Position numbers and translations under genes: made by a program. Shown here one piece after another: positions 1 to 9,181 of a stretch of 64,000 bases of DNA. The notes under the pieces were generated by a model. It was not told the DNA's origin. It did not search any database and was given only the letters and a program-made list of their open reading frames with translations. The stretch comes from Tagaea sp. CACIAM 22H2 (lineage in GTDB: Bacteria > Pseudomonadota > Alphaproteobacteria > CACIAM-22H2). The stretch lies in assembly GCA_014444615.1 (NCBI GenBank), contig PVXE01000011.1:1-64000 (forward strand). Direction: 5' to 3'. How positions within the stretch are numbered: the first letter of the stretch is position 1; the number at the start of each line of letters is the position of its first letter.

Positions 1-796
1 CCTCGGGGTGACCGAAGAACCAGAACAGGTGCAGGAACAGGATCGGGTCGCCGCCGCCCGCCGGTTCGAAGAAATGCGTGCCGAAATTGCGGTCGGTCAG
101 CAGCATGGTGATCGCACCCGCGAGCACGGGCAGCGACAGCACCAGCAGGAACGCCGTCAGCAGCATCGCCCACAGGAACAGCGGCATGCGATGGATCGTC
201 ATGCCGGGGGCGCGCATGTTGAAGATGGTGGTGATGAAGTTGATGGCGCCCAGGATCGAGGCGGCACCCGCGACGTGAAGCGACAGGATCGCCATGTCCA
301 TCGCCGGGCCCGGGTGATACTGCGCGTTCGACAGCGGCGGATAGATCGTCCAGCCCACGCCCGCACCGCCGCCCAGAACGGCCGAGCCGATCAGCAGCAG
401 GAAGGCGGGCGGCATCAGCCAGAACGAGATGTTGTTCATGCGCGGGAACGCCATGTCGGGCGCGCCGCACATCATCGGGATAAACCAGTTGCCGAAGCCG
501 CCGATCAGGGCCGGCATGACGACGAAGAACACCATGATCAGGCCGTGGGCGGTGATCACCATGTTCCACTGGTGGCCATCGGCCATCCATTGCATGCCCG
601 GCTGCTGGAGCTCCAAGCGCATCCACACCGAGAAGGCGCCGCCGATCAGACCCGCGAGCACCGAGAACACGAGGTACATCGTGCCGATGTCCTTGTGGTT
701 CGTCGAATAGACCCAGCGCCGCCAGCCGTGCGGCGTGTGGTCATGGTGATCGTCGTGCCCGTGGGCGTGAGAAGCGTGATCGTGGGTGGCGCTCAT
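1..796 (-). CDS. coxA: Cytochrome c oxidase subunit I, N-terminal part (runs off the window)
   Basis: This is the catalytic heme-copper subunit of the aa3-type terminal oxidase in the inner membrane. The first 265 codons, from the ATG at 796, are visible. After a His/Asp-rich N-terminus the reading shows the family hallmarks: [14 protein letters not shown], then a helix with [14 protein letters not shown] (low-spin heme His region), [11 protein letters not shown], and at the window edge FWFFGHPE, the beginning of the Cu-B/tyrosine helix. It starts 22 bases after the coxB stop, so the two form an operon in the usual order. The C-terminal half lies outside the window. Identification is very secure. 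Confidence 0.96.
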   Translation of the reverse strand, partial: MSATHDHASHAHGHDDHHDHTPHGWRRWVYSTNHKDIGTMYLVFSVLAGLIGGAFSVWMRLELQQPGMQWMADGHQWNMVITAHGLIMVFFVVMPALIGGFGNWFIPMMCGAPDMAFPRMNNISFWLMPPAFLLLIGSAVLGGGAGVGWTIYPPLSNAQYHPGPAMDMAILSLHVAGAASILGAINFITTIFNMRAPGMTIHRMPLFLWAMLLTAFLLVLSLPVLAGAITMLLTDRNFGTHFFEPAGGGDPILFLHLFWFFGHPE

Positions 797-818
797 GATT
801 CGAGTCCTTCAGGAGAGC

Positions 819-1703
819 TCAGCGGGCGGCGTTGGGGGCTTGGGCCGTCAGCGAGCCCGTTTCCATCATGCGGATTTCGGCGACCGACAGCGGGGCCGAA
901 CCGTCTTGGGCGAAGCGCTTCTTGGCTTCCTCGACCCAGCGGTCGAACGTCGCCTTGTCCACGGCCTCGATCGCGACGGGCATGAACGCGTGGTTCACGC
1001 CGCAGATCTGGTTGCACTGGCCGTAATAGACGCCGGGGCGATCGACCTGCATCCAGGTTTCGTTGATGCGGCCGGGCATCGCGTATTTCTGCACGCCCAG
1101 CGCCGGCAGGAACCAGGAATGGATGACGTCCGAGCCGTGGATCAACACGCGCACGCGCGCGCCGACCGGCACGACGACGCGGTTGTCGACTTCCAGCAAG
1201 CGCGGCTGGCCAGGCTTCAGGTCGCTGTCCTGGACCATGTAGCTGTCGAACTGGAAGCCGCCCTGGTCGGGATATTCGTAGTTCCAGTACCACTGACGGC
1301 CGGTGACCTTCAGCGTCATCTCCGCTTCCGGCGCCTTGTCGGCGAAGTACAGCAGGCGGAACGACGGCACGGCGATGACGATCAGGATCAGGATCGGCAC
1401 CAGCGTCCAGACGACTTCGAGCATCGTGTGATGCGAGGTCTTGGACGGGTTCGGGTTGGCCGCCGCGCGGAAGCGGACCATCGTGTAGAGCAGCAGCGCC
1501 AGCACGAACACGGTGATCAGCGTGATGATCACGAGCAGCATGTTGTGGAAGCTGCCGATGAACTCCTTCACCGGGCTCGCGGGCGGCTGCATGCCGAGCT
1601 GCCAGGGAAGCGGCTGCTGGGCGAGGGCCGCGTCGGCGAACAGGGCGACAAGCGCCACCGCGGCGAAAGCCACGAAGGAGCGGACGGACAGGATCGAGCG
1701 CAT
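819..1703 (-). CDS. coxB: Cytochrome c oxidase subunit II (Cu-A subunit)
   Basis: A 294-residue subunit that takes electrons from cytochrome c through the binuclear Cu-A centre. A signal peptide (about residues 1-28, ending ADAALAQ) is followed by two transmembrane helices (about 52-76 and 98-120) and a periplasmic cupredoxin domain. Cu-A ligand positions are visible: H195, C230, C234, H238 and M241. The normally acidic position between the cysteines is Q232 (GQCNQICG instead of the usual CSELC). The WQWYWNYEY-like aromatic patch is present as GRQWYWNYEY near 135-144. The ATG at 1703 precedes the signal peptide directly. coxA follows. Confidence 0.97.
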   Translation of the reverse strand: MRSILSVRSFVAFAAVALVALFADAALAQQPLPWQLGMQPPASPVKEFIGSFHNMLLVIITLITVFVLALLLYTMVRFRAAANPNPSKTSHHTMLEVVWTLVPILILIVIAVPSFRLLYFADKAPEAEMTLKVTGRQWYWNYEYPDQGGFQFDSYMVQDSDLKPGQPRLLEVDNRVVVPVGARVRVLIHGSDVIHSWFLPALGVQKYAMPGRINETWMQVDRPGVYYGQCNQICGVNHAFMPVAIEAVDKATFDRWVEEAKKRFAQDGSAPLSVAEIRMMETGSLTAQAPNAAR

Positions 1704-1994
1704 GGACTGCCTACCGTTAGGGTCTAATCGCGGAACCGGGACATAGGACGGCCCCGGCCTTTGGCCTCAATGAATTCTATCGCGCCGGTGCGGCAGATTG
1801 CCGCCCGGAATCGACGGGAACCTACACGAGCGACACCCGCCTTCTCAACCCTCGCTTTCGGGGGTCTGGGCGGCTGGCAGACCGGCTTTGTCGCGCATCG
1901 CGCGCATAAGCCCGAAAACGCGCGATTTCAGAGGGTTAAGGGATAGGTGCGGCGCTTTGCCGCAGGCGATGCCGCAGCCCGGCGGTCAGTCCGG
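1704..1994. other. Intergenic region upstream of coxB
   Basis: This 291-base gap separates the chlorite dismutase-family gene from coxB, both on the minus strand. It presumably carries the coxBA promoter. No RNA gene, convincing hairpin terminator or small reading frame with coding character was recognised. Confidence 0.4.
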
Positions 1995-2537
1995 TCACGC
2001 ACCCCGTTCGAGCCGGATATCGACCTCGCGCGACACGAAACGCCATTCGGGAGTCGCGCGCAGGCGCGCCAGCATCGCGTCGAAGGCCGGCGTATCCGAG
2101 GGTGCGAATTCGAACCAGGTCAGGAAATCGAACGGTTCGCCCAAATCGCGCGCATGGTGAAGGCGCCGGGCGATGGCAGGAAGATAGTCGCGCCCGATCG
2201 CGATATGGCGCGACTGCGCTTCCATGATTTCGCGGCGCTCGTCCTGGGCCAACGCCCACCATTCGGGCGATTTGCGGATCGGAATCAGGGCGGCGCGTGT
2301 CGCGGACTTCCGGCCCAGCCCTTCCTGGCGGGCCGCCAAATCGGCCGCTTCGGCCTTGGTCGTGTAGCGCAAATTGCTGACCACGCCGCGCAAACGCCAA
2401 ACGCCGGCGGCGCCGGGGTCGCCGACCTGCAAGCACGGTGCGGGCGCTAGCGCATCGCCCGCGATCGCGCGAACGGATGTGATTCGCCAGGGTCCGGTTT
2501 CGCCCGCAACGAAATCGACCGTGAGGGGTGCCGCCAT
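1995..2537 (-). CDS. Chlorite dismutase-family heme protein (short form)
   Basis: A 180-residue protein resembling the C-terminal core of the chlorite dismutase/HemQ superfamily. The segment RRLHHARDLGEPFDFLTWFE, followed by a PEWRFVSRE stretch near the end, matches the family signature around the proximal heme histidine. The short length is like the small Gram-negative clade rather than the larger HemQ or classical enzymes. The ATG at 2537 was chosen because the upstream extension is Cys/Arg-rich shadow. It starts 25 bases after the DUF3422 gene and precedes coxBA, which is suggestive of a heme or respiratory context. Chlorite as substrate should not be assumed; this clade occurs widely in organisms that never meet chlorite. 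Confidence 0.75.
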   Translation of the reverse strand: MAAPLTVDFVAGETGPWRITSVRAIAGDALAPAPCLQVGDPGAAGVWRLRGVVSNLRYTTKAEAADLAARQEGLGRKSATRAALIPIRKSPEWWALAQDERREIMEAQSRHIAIGRDYLPAIARRLHHARDLGEPFDFLTWFEFAPSDTPAFDAMLARLRATPEWRFVSREVDIRLERGA

Positions 2538-2562
2538 GCCGGCGACGCAGCAAAATCCGCGC

Positions 2563-3879
2563 CTAGCGGCCGGATTTATGCAGCGATTTGCGGAACCGCC
2601 GCAGCCCCCACCATACGAACAGCGCGACGACCGGAATCGAAACGCCGGTCGCGACATCTTTGTCGAGCCGAAGCCCGGCCGTCTCCAGCGCGCGGAACAA
2701 ATAGCCGCACAATCCCACCAAGTAATAGGTGATCGCGGCGACGGACAGACCTTCGACCGTTTCTTGGAGGCGCAGTTGAAGCTGCGCGCGCCGGTCCATC
2801 GACGCGAGCAGTTCCTGGTTCTGCGCTTCGACCGCGAGATCGACCCGCGTGCGCAGCAACGCGCCCGCGCGCGTCAGGCGCCGGGAAATTCCCGCCAAGC
2901 GTTCGGCCGTCGCCTCGCAGGTGCGCAAGGCCGGCACGAAGCGCCGGTCCATGAACTCGCGATAGGTCTGCAAGCCTTCGATGCGCGTTTCGCGCAGTTC
3001 GAGGATGCGCTTGTCGACAAGGTCGCCATAGGCGCGCGCGGCCCCGAAACGATAATCCGCCGAACCCGTCGCGCGTTCGATATCCGCCGATACGGCCGTC
3101 AAACGATCGAGCAAGGCGCGCTGTTCGGCGAGCGTGCCCGACGCGGCCATGCCGTCCATCACCGACAGCAATTCGCGATCGGCGCGGCCGATCCGGGCGG
3201 TCGTGTCGCGCGCCACCGGCAAGGCCAGCAACGCCATCGTGCGATAGGTCTCGACCTCCAGCAAACGCTGCACGACGCGCCCGCCTTGGCGTTCGCTCAA
3301 GCCCAGATCGTGCACGACGATGCGCCCGAACCCGTCGGCATGGACGCGGAAATCGGTCCACACCGTTGCCATCCCGCCGGCGACAGAGCTGCCGGCCAGG
3401 AATTCAAGATGCAGCCATTTGCCCAGCAGATCGTTGCCGGGGGCACTTTGCGTGCGCTCGATCACCGCGACATGCGTGGCGACCAAGCGTTCCCCCGGAA
3501 TCCCCGCGACCCATTCGCGCGGTGCGGCTTCGATCGGCGTGGCGTCGAACGGATCGACGAACGCGCCCTTCTTCAGGAAGGTCCAGGTGCAGAATTCGGT
3601 GTGCCGCTCCCATTTCAGCGTGAAGCCGTCGAATTCCGCGACGTAATGATTGGCACCTTCGGGCGGATGGCCCACGCCGTAGCGTTCGCACAGTGCCACT
3701 AAATGCGCGCGATCAGCGGCCGCCCCGCCTTCGCCCGACGTCATGGCGAGATGCGACGCGCGCTCGGGTGCGGTCAGCGCCAAAAACGGCCGGGCATGAA
3801 CCTCGTTAACCAGCGCCATGCGCAGGGGGTGTTCGCGCGGCATGCTCGAAATTCCCAGGAAATTTCCGTCGAAGTCCAT
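2563..3879 (-). CDS. DUF3422 family membrane-anchored protein
   Basis: A 438-residue protein that opens with the DUF3422 signature PREHPLRMALVNEVHARPF and continues with a long soluble, partly helical region (GRADRELLSVMDG, helical heptads around 230-370). It ends with two C-terminal hydrophobic segments (about VAAITYYLVGLCGYLF and SIPVVALFVWWGL) and a basic tail, so the large domain probably faces the cytoplasm. The function of the family is not established. The start at 3879 is uncertain; an internal ATG at 3843 has a slightly better GGGA-type ribosome-binding site and would remove only 12 residues. It is divergent from tldD, sharing a promoter region of about 90 bases. Confidence 0.8.
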   Translation of the reverse strand: MDFDGNFLGISSMPREHPLRMALVNEVHARPFLALTAPERASHLAMTSGEGGAAADRAHLVALCERYGVGHPPEGANHYVAEFDGFTLKWERHTEFCTWTFLKKGAFVDPFDATPIEAAPREWVAGIPGERLVATHVAVIERTQSAPGNDLLGKWLHLEFLAGSSVAGGMATVWTDFRVHADGFGRIVVHDLGLSERQGGRVVQRLLEVETYRTMALLALPVARDTTARIGRADRELLSVMDGMAASGTLAEQRALLDRLTAVSADIERATGSADYRFGAARAYGDLVDKRILELRETRIEGLQTYREFMDRRFVPALRTCEATAERLAGISRRLTRAGALLRTRVDLAVEAQNQELLASMDRRAQLQLRLQETVEGLSVAAITYYLVGLCGYLFRALETAGLRLDKDVATGVSIPVVALFVWWGLRRFRKSLHKSGR

Positions 3880-3967
3880 AATAGAGCCAAGTAAGGGACC
3901 GGCCGCATGGAAAAAGCGTCGCAATCATCCTAAATTCCCTAGGTAACCCCCTGACCTCGGGAGCCGT

Positions 3968-5401
3968 ATGAGCCATATCGCCACGACCGACCGCCTGTTT
4001 TTCCAGGAGGCGGGGCTCGACCTCGCGAAAGCCCAGCGCCAGACGGCCGAGGCCCTTTCCGGTGCCGATGACGGGGAATTGTTCCTGGAATACCGCCAGA
4101 GTGAGGCGCTGTCCTTCGACGATGGCAAGCTGAAAAGCGCCTCGTTCGACACCGCCAAAGGCTTCGGCCTGCGCGCCGTGCTGGGCGATACGTCGGCCTA
4201 TGCGCACGCCTCGGACCTGACGCACGACGCCATCGCGCGCGCGTCGCGCACCGTCGGTGCCATCAAGTCCGGCCATGCCGGGACGGCTGCCGAAGGCCCG
4301 CAAGGCACCAACGCCCGCCTTTATACCGACGAGAATCCGCTGGAGCTGATGCCCTTCGCCGACAAGGTGAAGCTGCTGGGCGAAATCGACGCCTATGCCC
4401 GCGCCAAGGACAAGCGCGTGCGCCAAGTGATGTGTTCGATAGCGGGCGAATGGCAGGCGGTGCAGATTCTGCGCGCCGATGGCGAGCGCTTGGCCGATGT
4501 GCGCCCGCTGGTGCGCGTCAACGTCTCGGTCGTCGTGGGCGACGGCGACAAGCAGGAGACCGGTTCCTATGGCTGGGGCGGTCGCTTCGCTTTCGGCCGC
4601 GTGGTCGATCCCGAGAATTGGCAAAACGCCGTGAACGAAGCGGTGCGCCAAGCTTTGGTCAATCTCGACGCCGTGCCCGCGCCGGCGGGCGAAATGCCCG
4701 TTGTGCTCGGGCCGGGCTGGCCCGGCATTTTGCTGCACGAGGCGATCGGCCACGGGCTGGAAGGCGACTTCAATCGCAAGAAGACGTCGGCCTTTGCCGG
4801 CTTGATGGGCCAGCGCGTCGCGGCACCGGGCGTCACCGTCGTCGACGACGGCACGATCGGCGACCGGCGCGGTTCGCTGACCATCGACGACGAAGGCACG
4901 CCCACGCAGCGCACCGTGCTGATCGAAGACGGCATCCTGCGCGGCTATATGCAGGACCGGCAGAACGCGCGCCTGATGGGCATGAAGCCGACCGGCAACG
5001 GACGGCGCGAAAGCTTCGCCCATCATCCGATGCCGCGCATGACCAATACGGTCATGATGGGCGGCAACCATTCGCCCGACGAGATTTTGAAGTCGGTGAA
5101 GAAGGGCCTCTACGCCGTCAATTTCGGCGGCGGGCAGGTCGACATCACCTCGGGCAAGTTCGTGTTCAACGCGGCCGAGGCCTATCTGATCGAGGACGGC
5201 AAGATCGGCCCCGCCGTGAAGGGCGCGATGTTGATCGGCAATGGCCCTGAATCGCTCAAGCACGTGAAGATGATCGGCAACGACATGAAGCTCGATCCCG
5301 GCATCGGCACTTGCGGCAAAGACGGCCAGGGCGTGCCCGTGGGCGTGGGCCAGCCGACGATGCTGCTCGACAAGCTGACCGTCGGGGGCACGGCGGCGTA
5401 A
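3968..5401 (+). CDS. tldD: Metalloprotease TldD
   Basis: A 477-residue subunit that, with PmbA/TldE, forms the heterodimeric TldD-TldE protease; in other bacteria it processes microcin precursors and small antitoxins. The zinc-binding HExxxH motif is at 257-262 (HEAIGH), followed by GLEGDFNRK, and the conserved C-terminal blocks (NTVMMGGNHSPDEIL, GGGQVDITSGKFVFN) are present. Length is typical. The partner pmbA is also in the window, about 15 kb away. TldD next to coxB is a common alphaproteobacterial arrangement. The start ATG at 3968 is well placed after the divergent promoter region. Confidence 0.97.
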   Translation: MSHIATTDRLFFQEAGLDLAKAQRQTAEALSGADDGELFLEYRQSEALSFDDGKLKSASFDTAKGFGLRAVLGDTSAYAHASDLTHDAIARASRTVGAIKSGHAGTAAEGPQGTNARLYTDENPLELMPFADKVKLLGEIDAYARAKDKRVRQVMCSIAGEWQAVQILRADGERLADVRPLVRVNVSVVVGDGDKQETGSYGWGGRFAFGRVVDPENWQNAVNEAVRQALVNLDAVPAPAGEMPVVLGPGWPGILLHEAIGHGLEGDFNRKKTSAFAGLMGQRVAAPGVTVVDDGTIGDRRGSLTIDDEGTPTQRTVLIEDGILRGYMQDRQNARLMGMKPTGNGRRESFAHHPMPRMTNTVMMGGNHSPDEILKSVKKGLYAVNFGGGQVDITSGKFVFNAAEAYLIEDGKIGPAVKGAMLIGNGPESLKHVKMIGNDMKLDPGIGTCGKDGQGVPVGVGQPTMLLDKLTVGGTAA

Positions 5402-5412
5402 GCCGCCCGCCC

Positions 5413-6132
5413 ATGCCCACCGAACCTTCCCCCCAAGCTCTGCCGTTTCGCCGCCCGGCGAAAACGGCACGCCCCGGTTCGATGCCGATCGCGGGCGATT
5501 TCGATCCCGGAGCCGCCGTGAACGACGACGCCCATCCCGAATCCCTGTCCGAGCTTTTTCAAAATCTCGTCGATCCGGCGCGCGGCAAACAAATCACTTT
5601 GCGCGAAATCCTCGATGCGCTGGGCGAGCGCGGCTATGGCGCGTTGATCGTATTGCTGTGCCTGCCGAATTTCCTGCCCTTCTCGATCCCCGGCTTTTCG
5701 GCGCTGACGGGTTTGCCGATCGCCTTCTTCTGCCTGCTGCTGCTGCTGGGCGTGAAGAAGCCGTGGCTGCCGGCCAAGCTGCTCGATCGAGGCGTCGATC
5801 GCGCGAGTTACGCGCAGGTCGTCACGCGTTTCATGCCGTGGCTCGTGAAGGCCGAAAGCTGGGTGAAGCCGCGTTTGCCCGCCCTCACCTCGCCGCTGGG
5901 CGAACGCATGATCGGCCTGGTCGGCATTCCGGTCGCGGTGCTGCTCGCCATGCCGATCCCGTTCGGCAATCCGCCGCCGGCGATCGCCTTGGCGCTGTTG
6001 GCGCTGGGTGTTTTGGAGCGCGACGGACGCCTCGTGATTTTCGGCTACGCGGCCTCGGTCCTGTCCTTCGGCTTGGTCGGCGCGCTGGTCTTCGGATTCT
6101 ATTCGGCGGGTAGCGCCGTCCTCGGCGGGTAG
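5413..6132 (+). CDS. ExoD-like membrane protein (exopolysaccharide synthesis ExoD family)
   Basis: A 239-residue integral membrane protein of the ExoD family, first linked to exopolysaccharide production and alkaline tolerance in rhizobia; its molecular activity is unknown. About 60 hydrophilic N-terminal residues are followed by the family block LREILDALGERGYGALIV and hydrophobic helices around 76-113, then a second set near 170-235 including a GNPPPAIALALLALG loop. The start ATG at 5413 lies 11 bases after tldD, so co-transcription is likely. The longer upstream frame overlaps tldD and was rejected. Confidence 0.85.
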   Translation: MPTEPSPQALPFRRPAKTARPGSMPIAGDFDPGAAVNDDAHPESLSELFQNLVDPARGKQITLREILDALGERGYGALIVLLCLPNFLPFSIPGFSALTGLPIAFFCLLLLLGVKKPWLPAKLLDRGVDRASYAQVVTRFMPWLVKAESWVKPRLPALTSPLGERMIGLVGIPVAVLLAMPIPFGNPPPAIALALLALGVLERDGRLVIFGYAASVLSFGLVGALVFGFYSAGSAVLGG

Positions 6133-6162
6133 TAGTATCCGCGCCGAAAGGTCGATTCGCAC

Positions 6163-6969
6163 ATGGAAAACGCGACGCTGCTGGGCGCCATCGTTCTGGG
6201 GCTCGTCGAAGGACTGACGGAATTCATTCCGGTATCGTCGACCGGCCATCTGATCCTGCTGGGCGATCTGATCGGCTTCCAAGGCCCACCCGGCCGCGTG
6301 TTCGAAGTGGCGATCCAGTTCGGCGCGATTCTGGCGATCTGCTGGGTCTATCGCGCCAAGCTGTTCGGTACGCTGCTGGGCCTGGCCAGCGAACCCGCCG
6401 ACCGGCGCTTCGCGATCAACGTGCTGGTCGCGTTCCTGCCCGCCCTCGTGCTGGGCTTCACGCTGCATTCCTTCATCAAGAACGCGCTGTTCAATCCCTG
6501 GGTCGTGTCGGTGGCGTTGATCGTGGGCGGCGTGGCGATTTTGTGGATCGAGCGCAATCTACCGTCGGTCGAAACGCGCGATATCGACGAGATGACGCCG
6601 TGGCTGGCCTTCAAGATCGGCTGCTGCCAAGCGGTCGCGATGATCCCCGGCGTGTCGCGCTCCGGTGCCACGATCATGGGCGCCTTGTTGATGCGCGTCG
6701 ATCGCAAGGCGGCGACCGAATTCTCGTTCTTCCTCGCCATCCCCACGATGCTCGGCGCCACGGTCTACGATCTCTACAAAAACCGCGCGGATTTGAGCGT
6801 CGACGATCTACATCTGATCGGTGTGGGATTCGCCGTTGCCTTCGTCGCGGCGCTGGTCGTCGTGCGCTGGGTCGTGCGTTTCGTCCAAACGCATGGCTTC
6901 ACGCCCTTCGGCTGGTACCGCATCGCGATCGGATCGGCCATGCTCGTCTTGTTGTTTACGACGCGTTGA
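6163..6969 (+). CDS. uppP: Undecaprenyl-diphosphatase
   Basis: A 268-residue BacA/UppP-type phosphatase that recycles undecaprenyl diphosphate to the monophosphate carrier used for peptidoglycan and O-antigen assembly; overproduction in other species gives bacitracin resistance. Both active-site loops are visible: EGLTEFIPVSSTGHL (16-30) and PGVSRSGAT (162-170). Seven or eight hydrophobic helices cover the rest. It starts 30 bases after the ExoD-like gene and probably belongs to the same transcript. Confidence 0.97.
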   Translation: MENATLLGAIVLGLVEGLTEFIPVSSTGHLILLGDLIGFQGPPGRVFEVAIQFGAILAICWVYRAKLFGTLLGLASEPADRRFAINVLVAFLPALVLGFTLHSFIKNALFNPWVVSVALIVGGVAILWIERNLPSVETRDIDEMTPWLAFKIGCCQAVAMIPGVSRSGATIMGALLMRVDRKAATEFSFFLAIPTMLGATVYDLYKNRADLSVDDLHLIGVGFAVAFVAALVVVRWVVRFVQTHGFTPFGWYRIAIGSAMLVLLFTTR

Positions 6970-7005
6970 CGTTGAAACGTCGCGCGATTCGACTACATTA
7001 CCGGC

Positions 7006-7629
7006 ATGCGCAAGACCCGGACCCTGCTGCTCGCTTCCGTCGCCGCCCTGGCCCTGGCCGCCTGCGACGATTCCATCACCGGCAAATCGGAATTCGTGCG
7101 CGACGAGGCGCAATGCGCCAGCACGGATAATCCGTCGGCCTGCCGTCAGGCGCTGATGGACGCGCGCCGCGAACATGCGCGCACCGCCCCCGCTTTCGCG
7201 ACGCGCGAATCCTGCGAAGCCGCGTTCGGTGCCGCCAACTGCGAAGCGGCCCCCGGCACGCCGACCCCCGCGCAGATCGCCGCCGCGCAAACCCATGAAG
7301 CGACGCAAGGCCAAGCGCAGCCGCAGCAAGTGCAACAGGCCGGCGGCGGCTTCTTCATGCCCTTGCTGATGGGCTACATGATGGGCCGTATGGCCGGCGG
7401 CGCCATGGCCGCGCAGCCGATGTATCGCGACACCAACAATCGCGCCTATACGGGTGCCGGCGCGCGCCCGATGGGCCGCTTCGACGACCGCCTGATGCCG
7501 CCGCCGCGCAGCGTCAATCAAACGGCGAGTGCCATGCCGCGCGGGCCCCAGCAAACCGCGACCTCGCCCACGCAAGCGCGGCGCGGCGGTTTCGGTTCCA
7601 GCGGCATGGGCCGCATGGGCGGCGGCTGA
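7006..7629 (+). CDS. DUF1190 lipoprotein (YgiB/YjfM-like)
   Basis: A 207-residue lipoprotein with a short signal peptide and lipobox LAAC (acylated C20). The body matches the YgiB/YjfM family of enterobacteria: a small Cys-containing N-terminal part with the ATRESCEAAFGAANC block, a Gln-rich linker, the hydrophobic Gly/Met patch FFMPLLMGYMMGRMAGG, and a Gly/Ser-rich tail with RGGFGSSGMG. Function is unknown. It is directly followed by a glutathionylspermidine synthase-like gene and a DUF350 gene, the same trio as in E. coli yjfLMC (ygiBC for two of them), which implies a shared process in the envelope. Confidence 0.88.
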   Translation: MRKTRTLLLASVAALALAACDDSITGKSEFVRDEAQCASTDNPSACRQALMDARREHARTAPAFATRESCEAAFGAANCEAAPGTPTPAQIAAAQTHEATQGQAQPQQVQQAGGGFFMPLLMGYMMGRMAGGAMAAQPMYRDTNNRAYTGAGARPMGRFDDRLMPPPRSVNQTASAMPRGPQQTATSPTQARRGGFGSSGMGRMGGG

Positions 7630-7633
7630 TTTC

Positions 7634-8779
7634 GTGATCCGCGGCTTCCGGGTTCAAGCGCGTCCCGATTGGCAGGCGCGGGTCGAAGCGCTGGGTTTGG
7701 CAGAACCGATCCTGCCCGACGGCACGCCCTATTGGGTGGAGGATCGCGGCTACGTCCTCGCCAAACCGCAAATCGATCTGCTGTACGACGCCGCCGCCGA
7801 GATCGAGCGCCTGACGCTCGCGGCGATCGATCGGATCGTGCAGCACGACCTGTTCGATCGTTTCGAGCTTTCGCCGCTTGCCGCGCGCCTCGCCGGCGAT
7901 TCCTGGGACCGCCAGGCGCGCAATCTGATCGGCCGCTTCGATTTCGCCTTCGTGCCGGGCGAGGCGCCCAAATTGCTGGAATACAACGCCGACGGCGCCG
8001 TCAGCCTGATCGAGGCGGCCCGCTGCCAAGCCGAATGGCGCGACGTGCAAGCGCCCGACGCGCTGCAATGGAACGAGATCGAAGCCCATCTCGACAATGC
8101 GTGGCGGGCACTGGGCTTGCCGCGCTTACCGGTGCATTTCGCCGGCCTCAAAGACGACATCGAAGCCGATCGCACGCTGGACTTTCTCGCCGAGACGGCG
8201 CGCGCGGCGGGCATCGACGCGCGGCGCATCGATCTCGACGAGATCGGCTGGGACGGCGAGAAATTCGTCGATCTCGACGGGCAGACGATGCGCAGCCTCG
8301 CCAAGATCTATCCTTGGGCGTGGCTGGCGCGCGACGAATTCGCGGCGCATCTGGAAGTCGCGAACACGACGGTGCTGGAGCCCGCATGGCGCATGCTGCC
8401 CGCCGACAAGCGCTTCTTGGCGCTGTTGTGGGAGATGTTCCCCGATCATCCCAATCTGCTGCCGGCGTCGCTCGAACCGCTTGCCGAGCCCTGCGTGGCC
8501 AAGCCCGCCTTGGGCCGCGACGGGCGCGGCGTCGTCTTCCACGCCGAAGGCGGGTTGAAGCCGGCGACCGGCGGCGACACGCAACAGGCCGACGACGATG
8601 AAGGCCCGCTCGTCTGGCAGAAACTCGCGCCGACCGCGCAAATCGACGGTCGCTATCTGATGGCCGGCGTGTGGTGCGTCGCCTCGCAACCCTCGGGCCT
8701 GGGTTTGCGCGAAGCCGACGATCCGTTCGTCGGCGGGCTCGCCCGGTTCGTTCCCCATATCGTCGAGGAAACGACATGA
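7634..8779 (+). CDS. Glutathionylspermidine synthase-like ATP-grasp protein (YgiC/YjfC family)
   Basis: A 381-residue protein with the C-terminal synthetase-type ATP-grasp fold of glutathionylspermidine synthase but without the amidase half. Recognisable blocks are AKLLEYNADGAVSLIEA (as PKLLEYNADG near 113-122), a LWEMFPDHPNLLPA block, and KPALGRDGRGV followed by an acidic loop and VWQKLAP. Such stand-alone YgiC proteins are predicted peptide or amine ligases of unknown substrate. The GTG at 7634 is four bases beyond the preceding stop; the longer open frame lies in the upstream lipoprotein gene and was not used. The gene overlaps the next by ATGA. Confidence 0.85.
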   Translation: MIRGFRVQARPDWQARVEALGLAEPILPDGTPYWVEDRGYVLAKPQIDLLYDAAAEIERLTLAAIDRIVQHDLFDRFELSPLAARLAGDSWDRQARNLIGRFDFAFVPGEAPKLLEYNADGAVSLIEAARCQAEWRDVQAPDALQWNEIEAHLDNAWRALGLPRLPVHFAGLKDDIEADRTLDFLAETARAAGIDARRIDLDEIGWDGEKFVDLDGQTMRSLAKIYPWAWLARDEFAAHLEVANTTVLEPAWRMLPADKRFLALLWEMFPDHPNLLPASLEPLAEPCVAKPALGRDGRGVVFHAEGGLKPATGGDTQQADDDEGPLVWQKLAPTAQIDGRYLMAGVWCVASQPSGLGLREADDPFVGGLARFVPHIVEETT

Positions 8780-9171
8780 TCTATATGCAAACGATTCCGA
8801 ATTTCCTGTTCTTCTTCGCGGCCGCCATCGCCTATGGTGCCGCGTATCTTTTCATCTACACGCGCATCACGCCCTGGGCGGAGCTCGAGCTGATCCGCAA
8901 AGGCAACGACGCGGCGGCGATCAGCCTGGCGGGCGCCTCGCTCGGCTTCGCGATCCCGCTCGCCTCGGCGACCGCCAACAGCCTCAATCTCATCGACATG
9001 GCCGTGTGGGGCTTCGTCGCGATGGTGATCCAACTCGGCGTGTTCTTCGTGGCACGCTGGGCCAAGCCCGGCCTTGCCGCCGATATCGAAGCGGGCAAGA
9101 CGGCGACCAGCGTTTCCTACGCCGCCTTCGCGCTGGGCGTGGGCCTGCTCAACGCCGCCTGCATGAGCTGA
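8776..9171 (+). CDS. DUF350 membrane protein (YjfL-like)
   Basis: A 131-residue integral membrane protein with four predicted helices (about 7-30, 50-70, 77-97 and 108-130). The GKTATSVSYAAFALGVGLLNAA ending and the GNDAAAISLAGASLGFAIPLA centre are typical of DUF350, a family usually found as one or two repeats next to YgiC-like ligases. Function is not known. The start at 8776 overlaps the preceding stop in ATGA, so translation is probably coupled. Confidence 0.88.
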   Translation: MIYMQTIPNFLFFFAAAIAYGAAYLFIYTRITPWAELELIRKGNDAAAISLAGASLGFAIPLASATANSLNLIDMAVWGFVAMVIQLGVFFVARWAKPGLAADIEAGKTATSVSYAAFALGVGLLNAACMS

Positions 9172-9181
9172 GCGGCGGCGC

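Noticed and set aside
3806-5470. A 554-codon open frame antisense to tldD
   Set aside because: High-GC codon bias opens the antisense frames; the plus strand encodes a clear TldD with its metal motif. The antisense product is an Arg/His/Ala-rich shadow.
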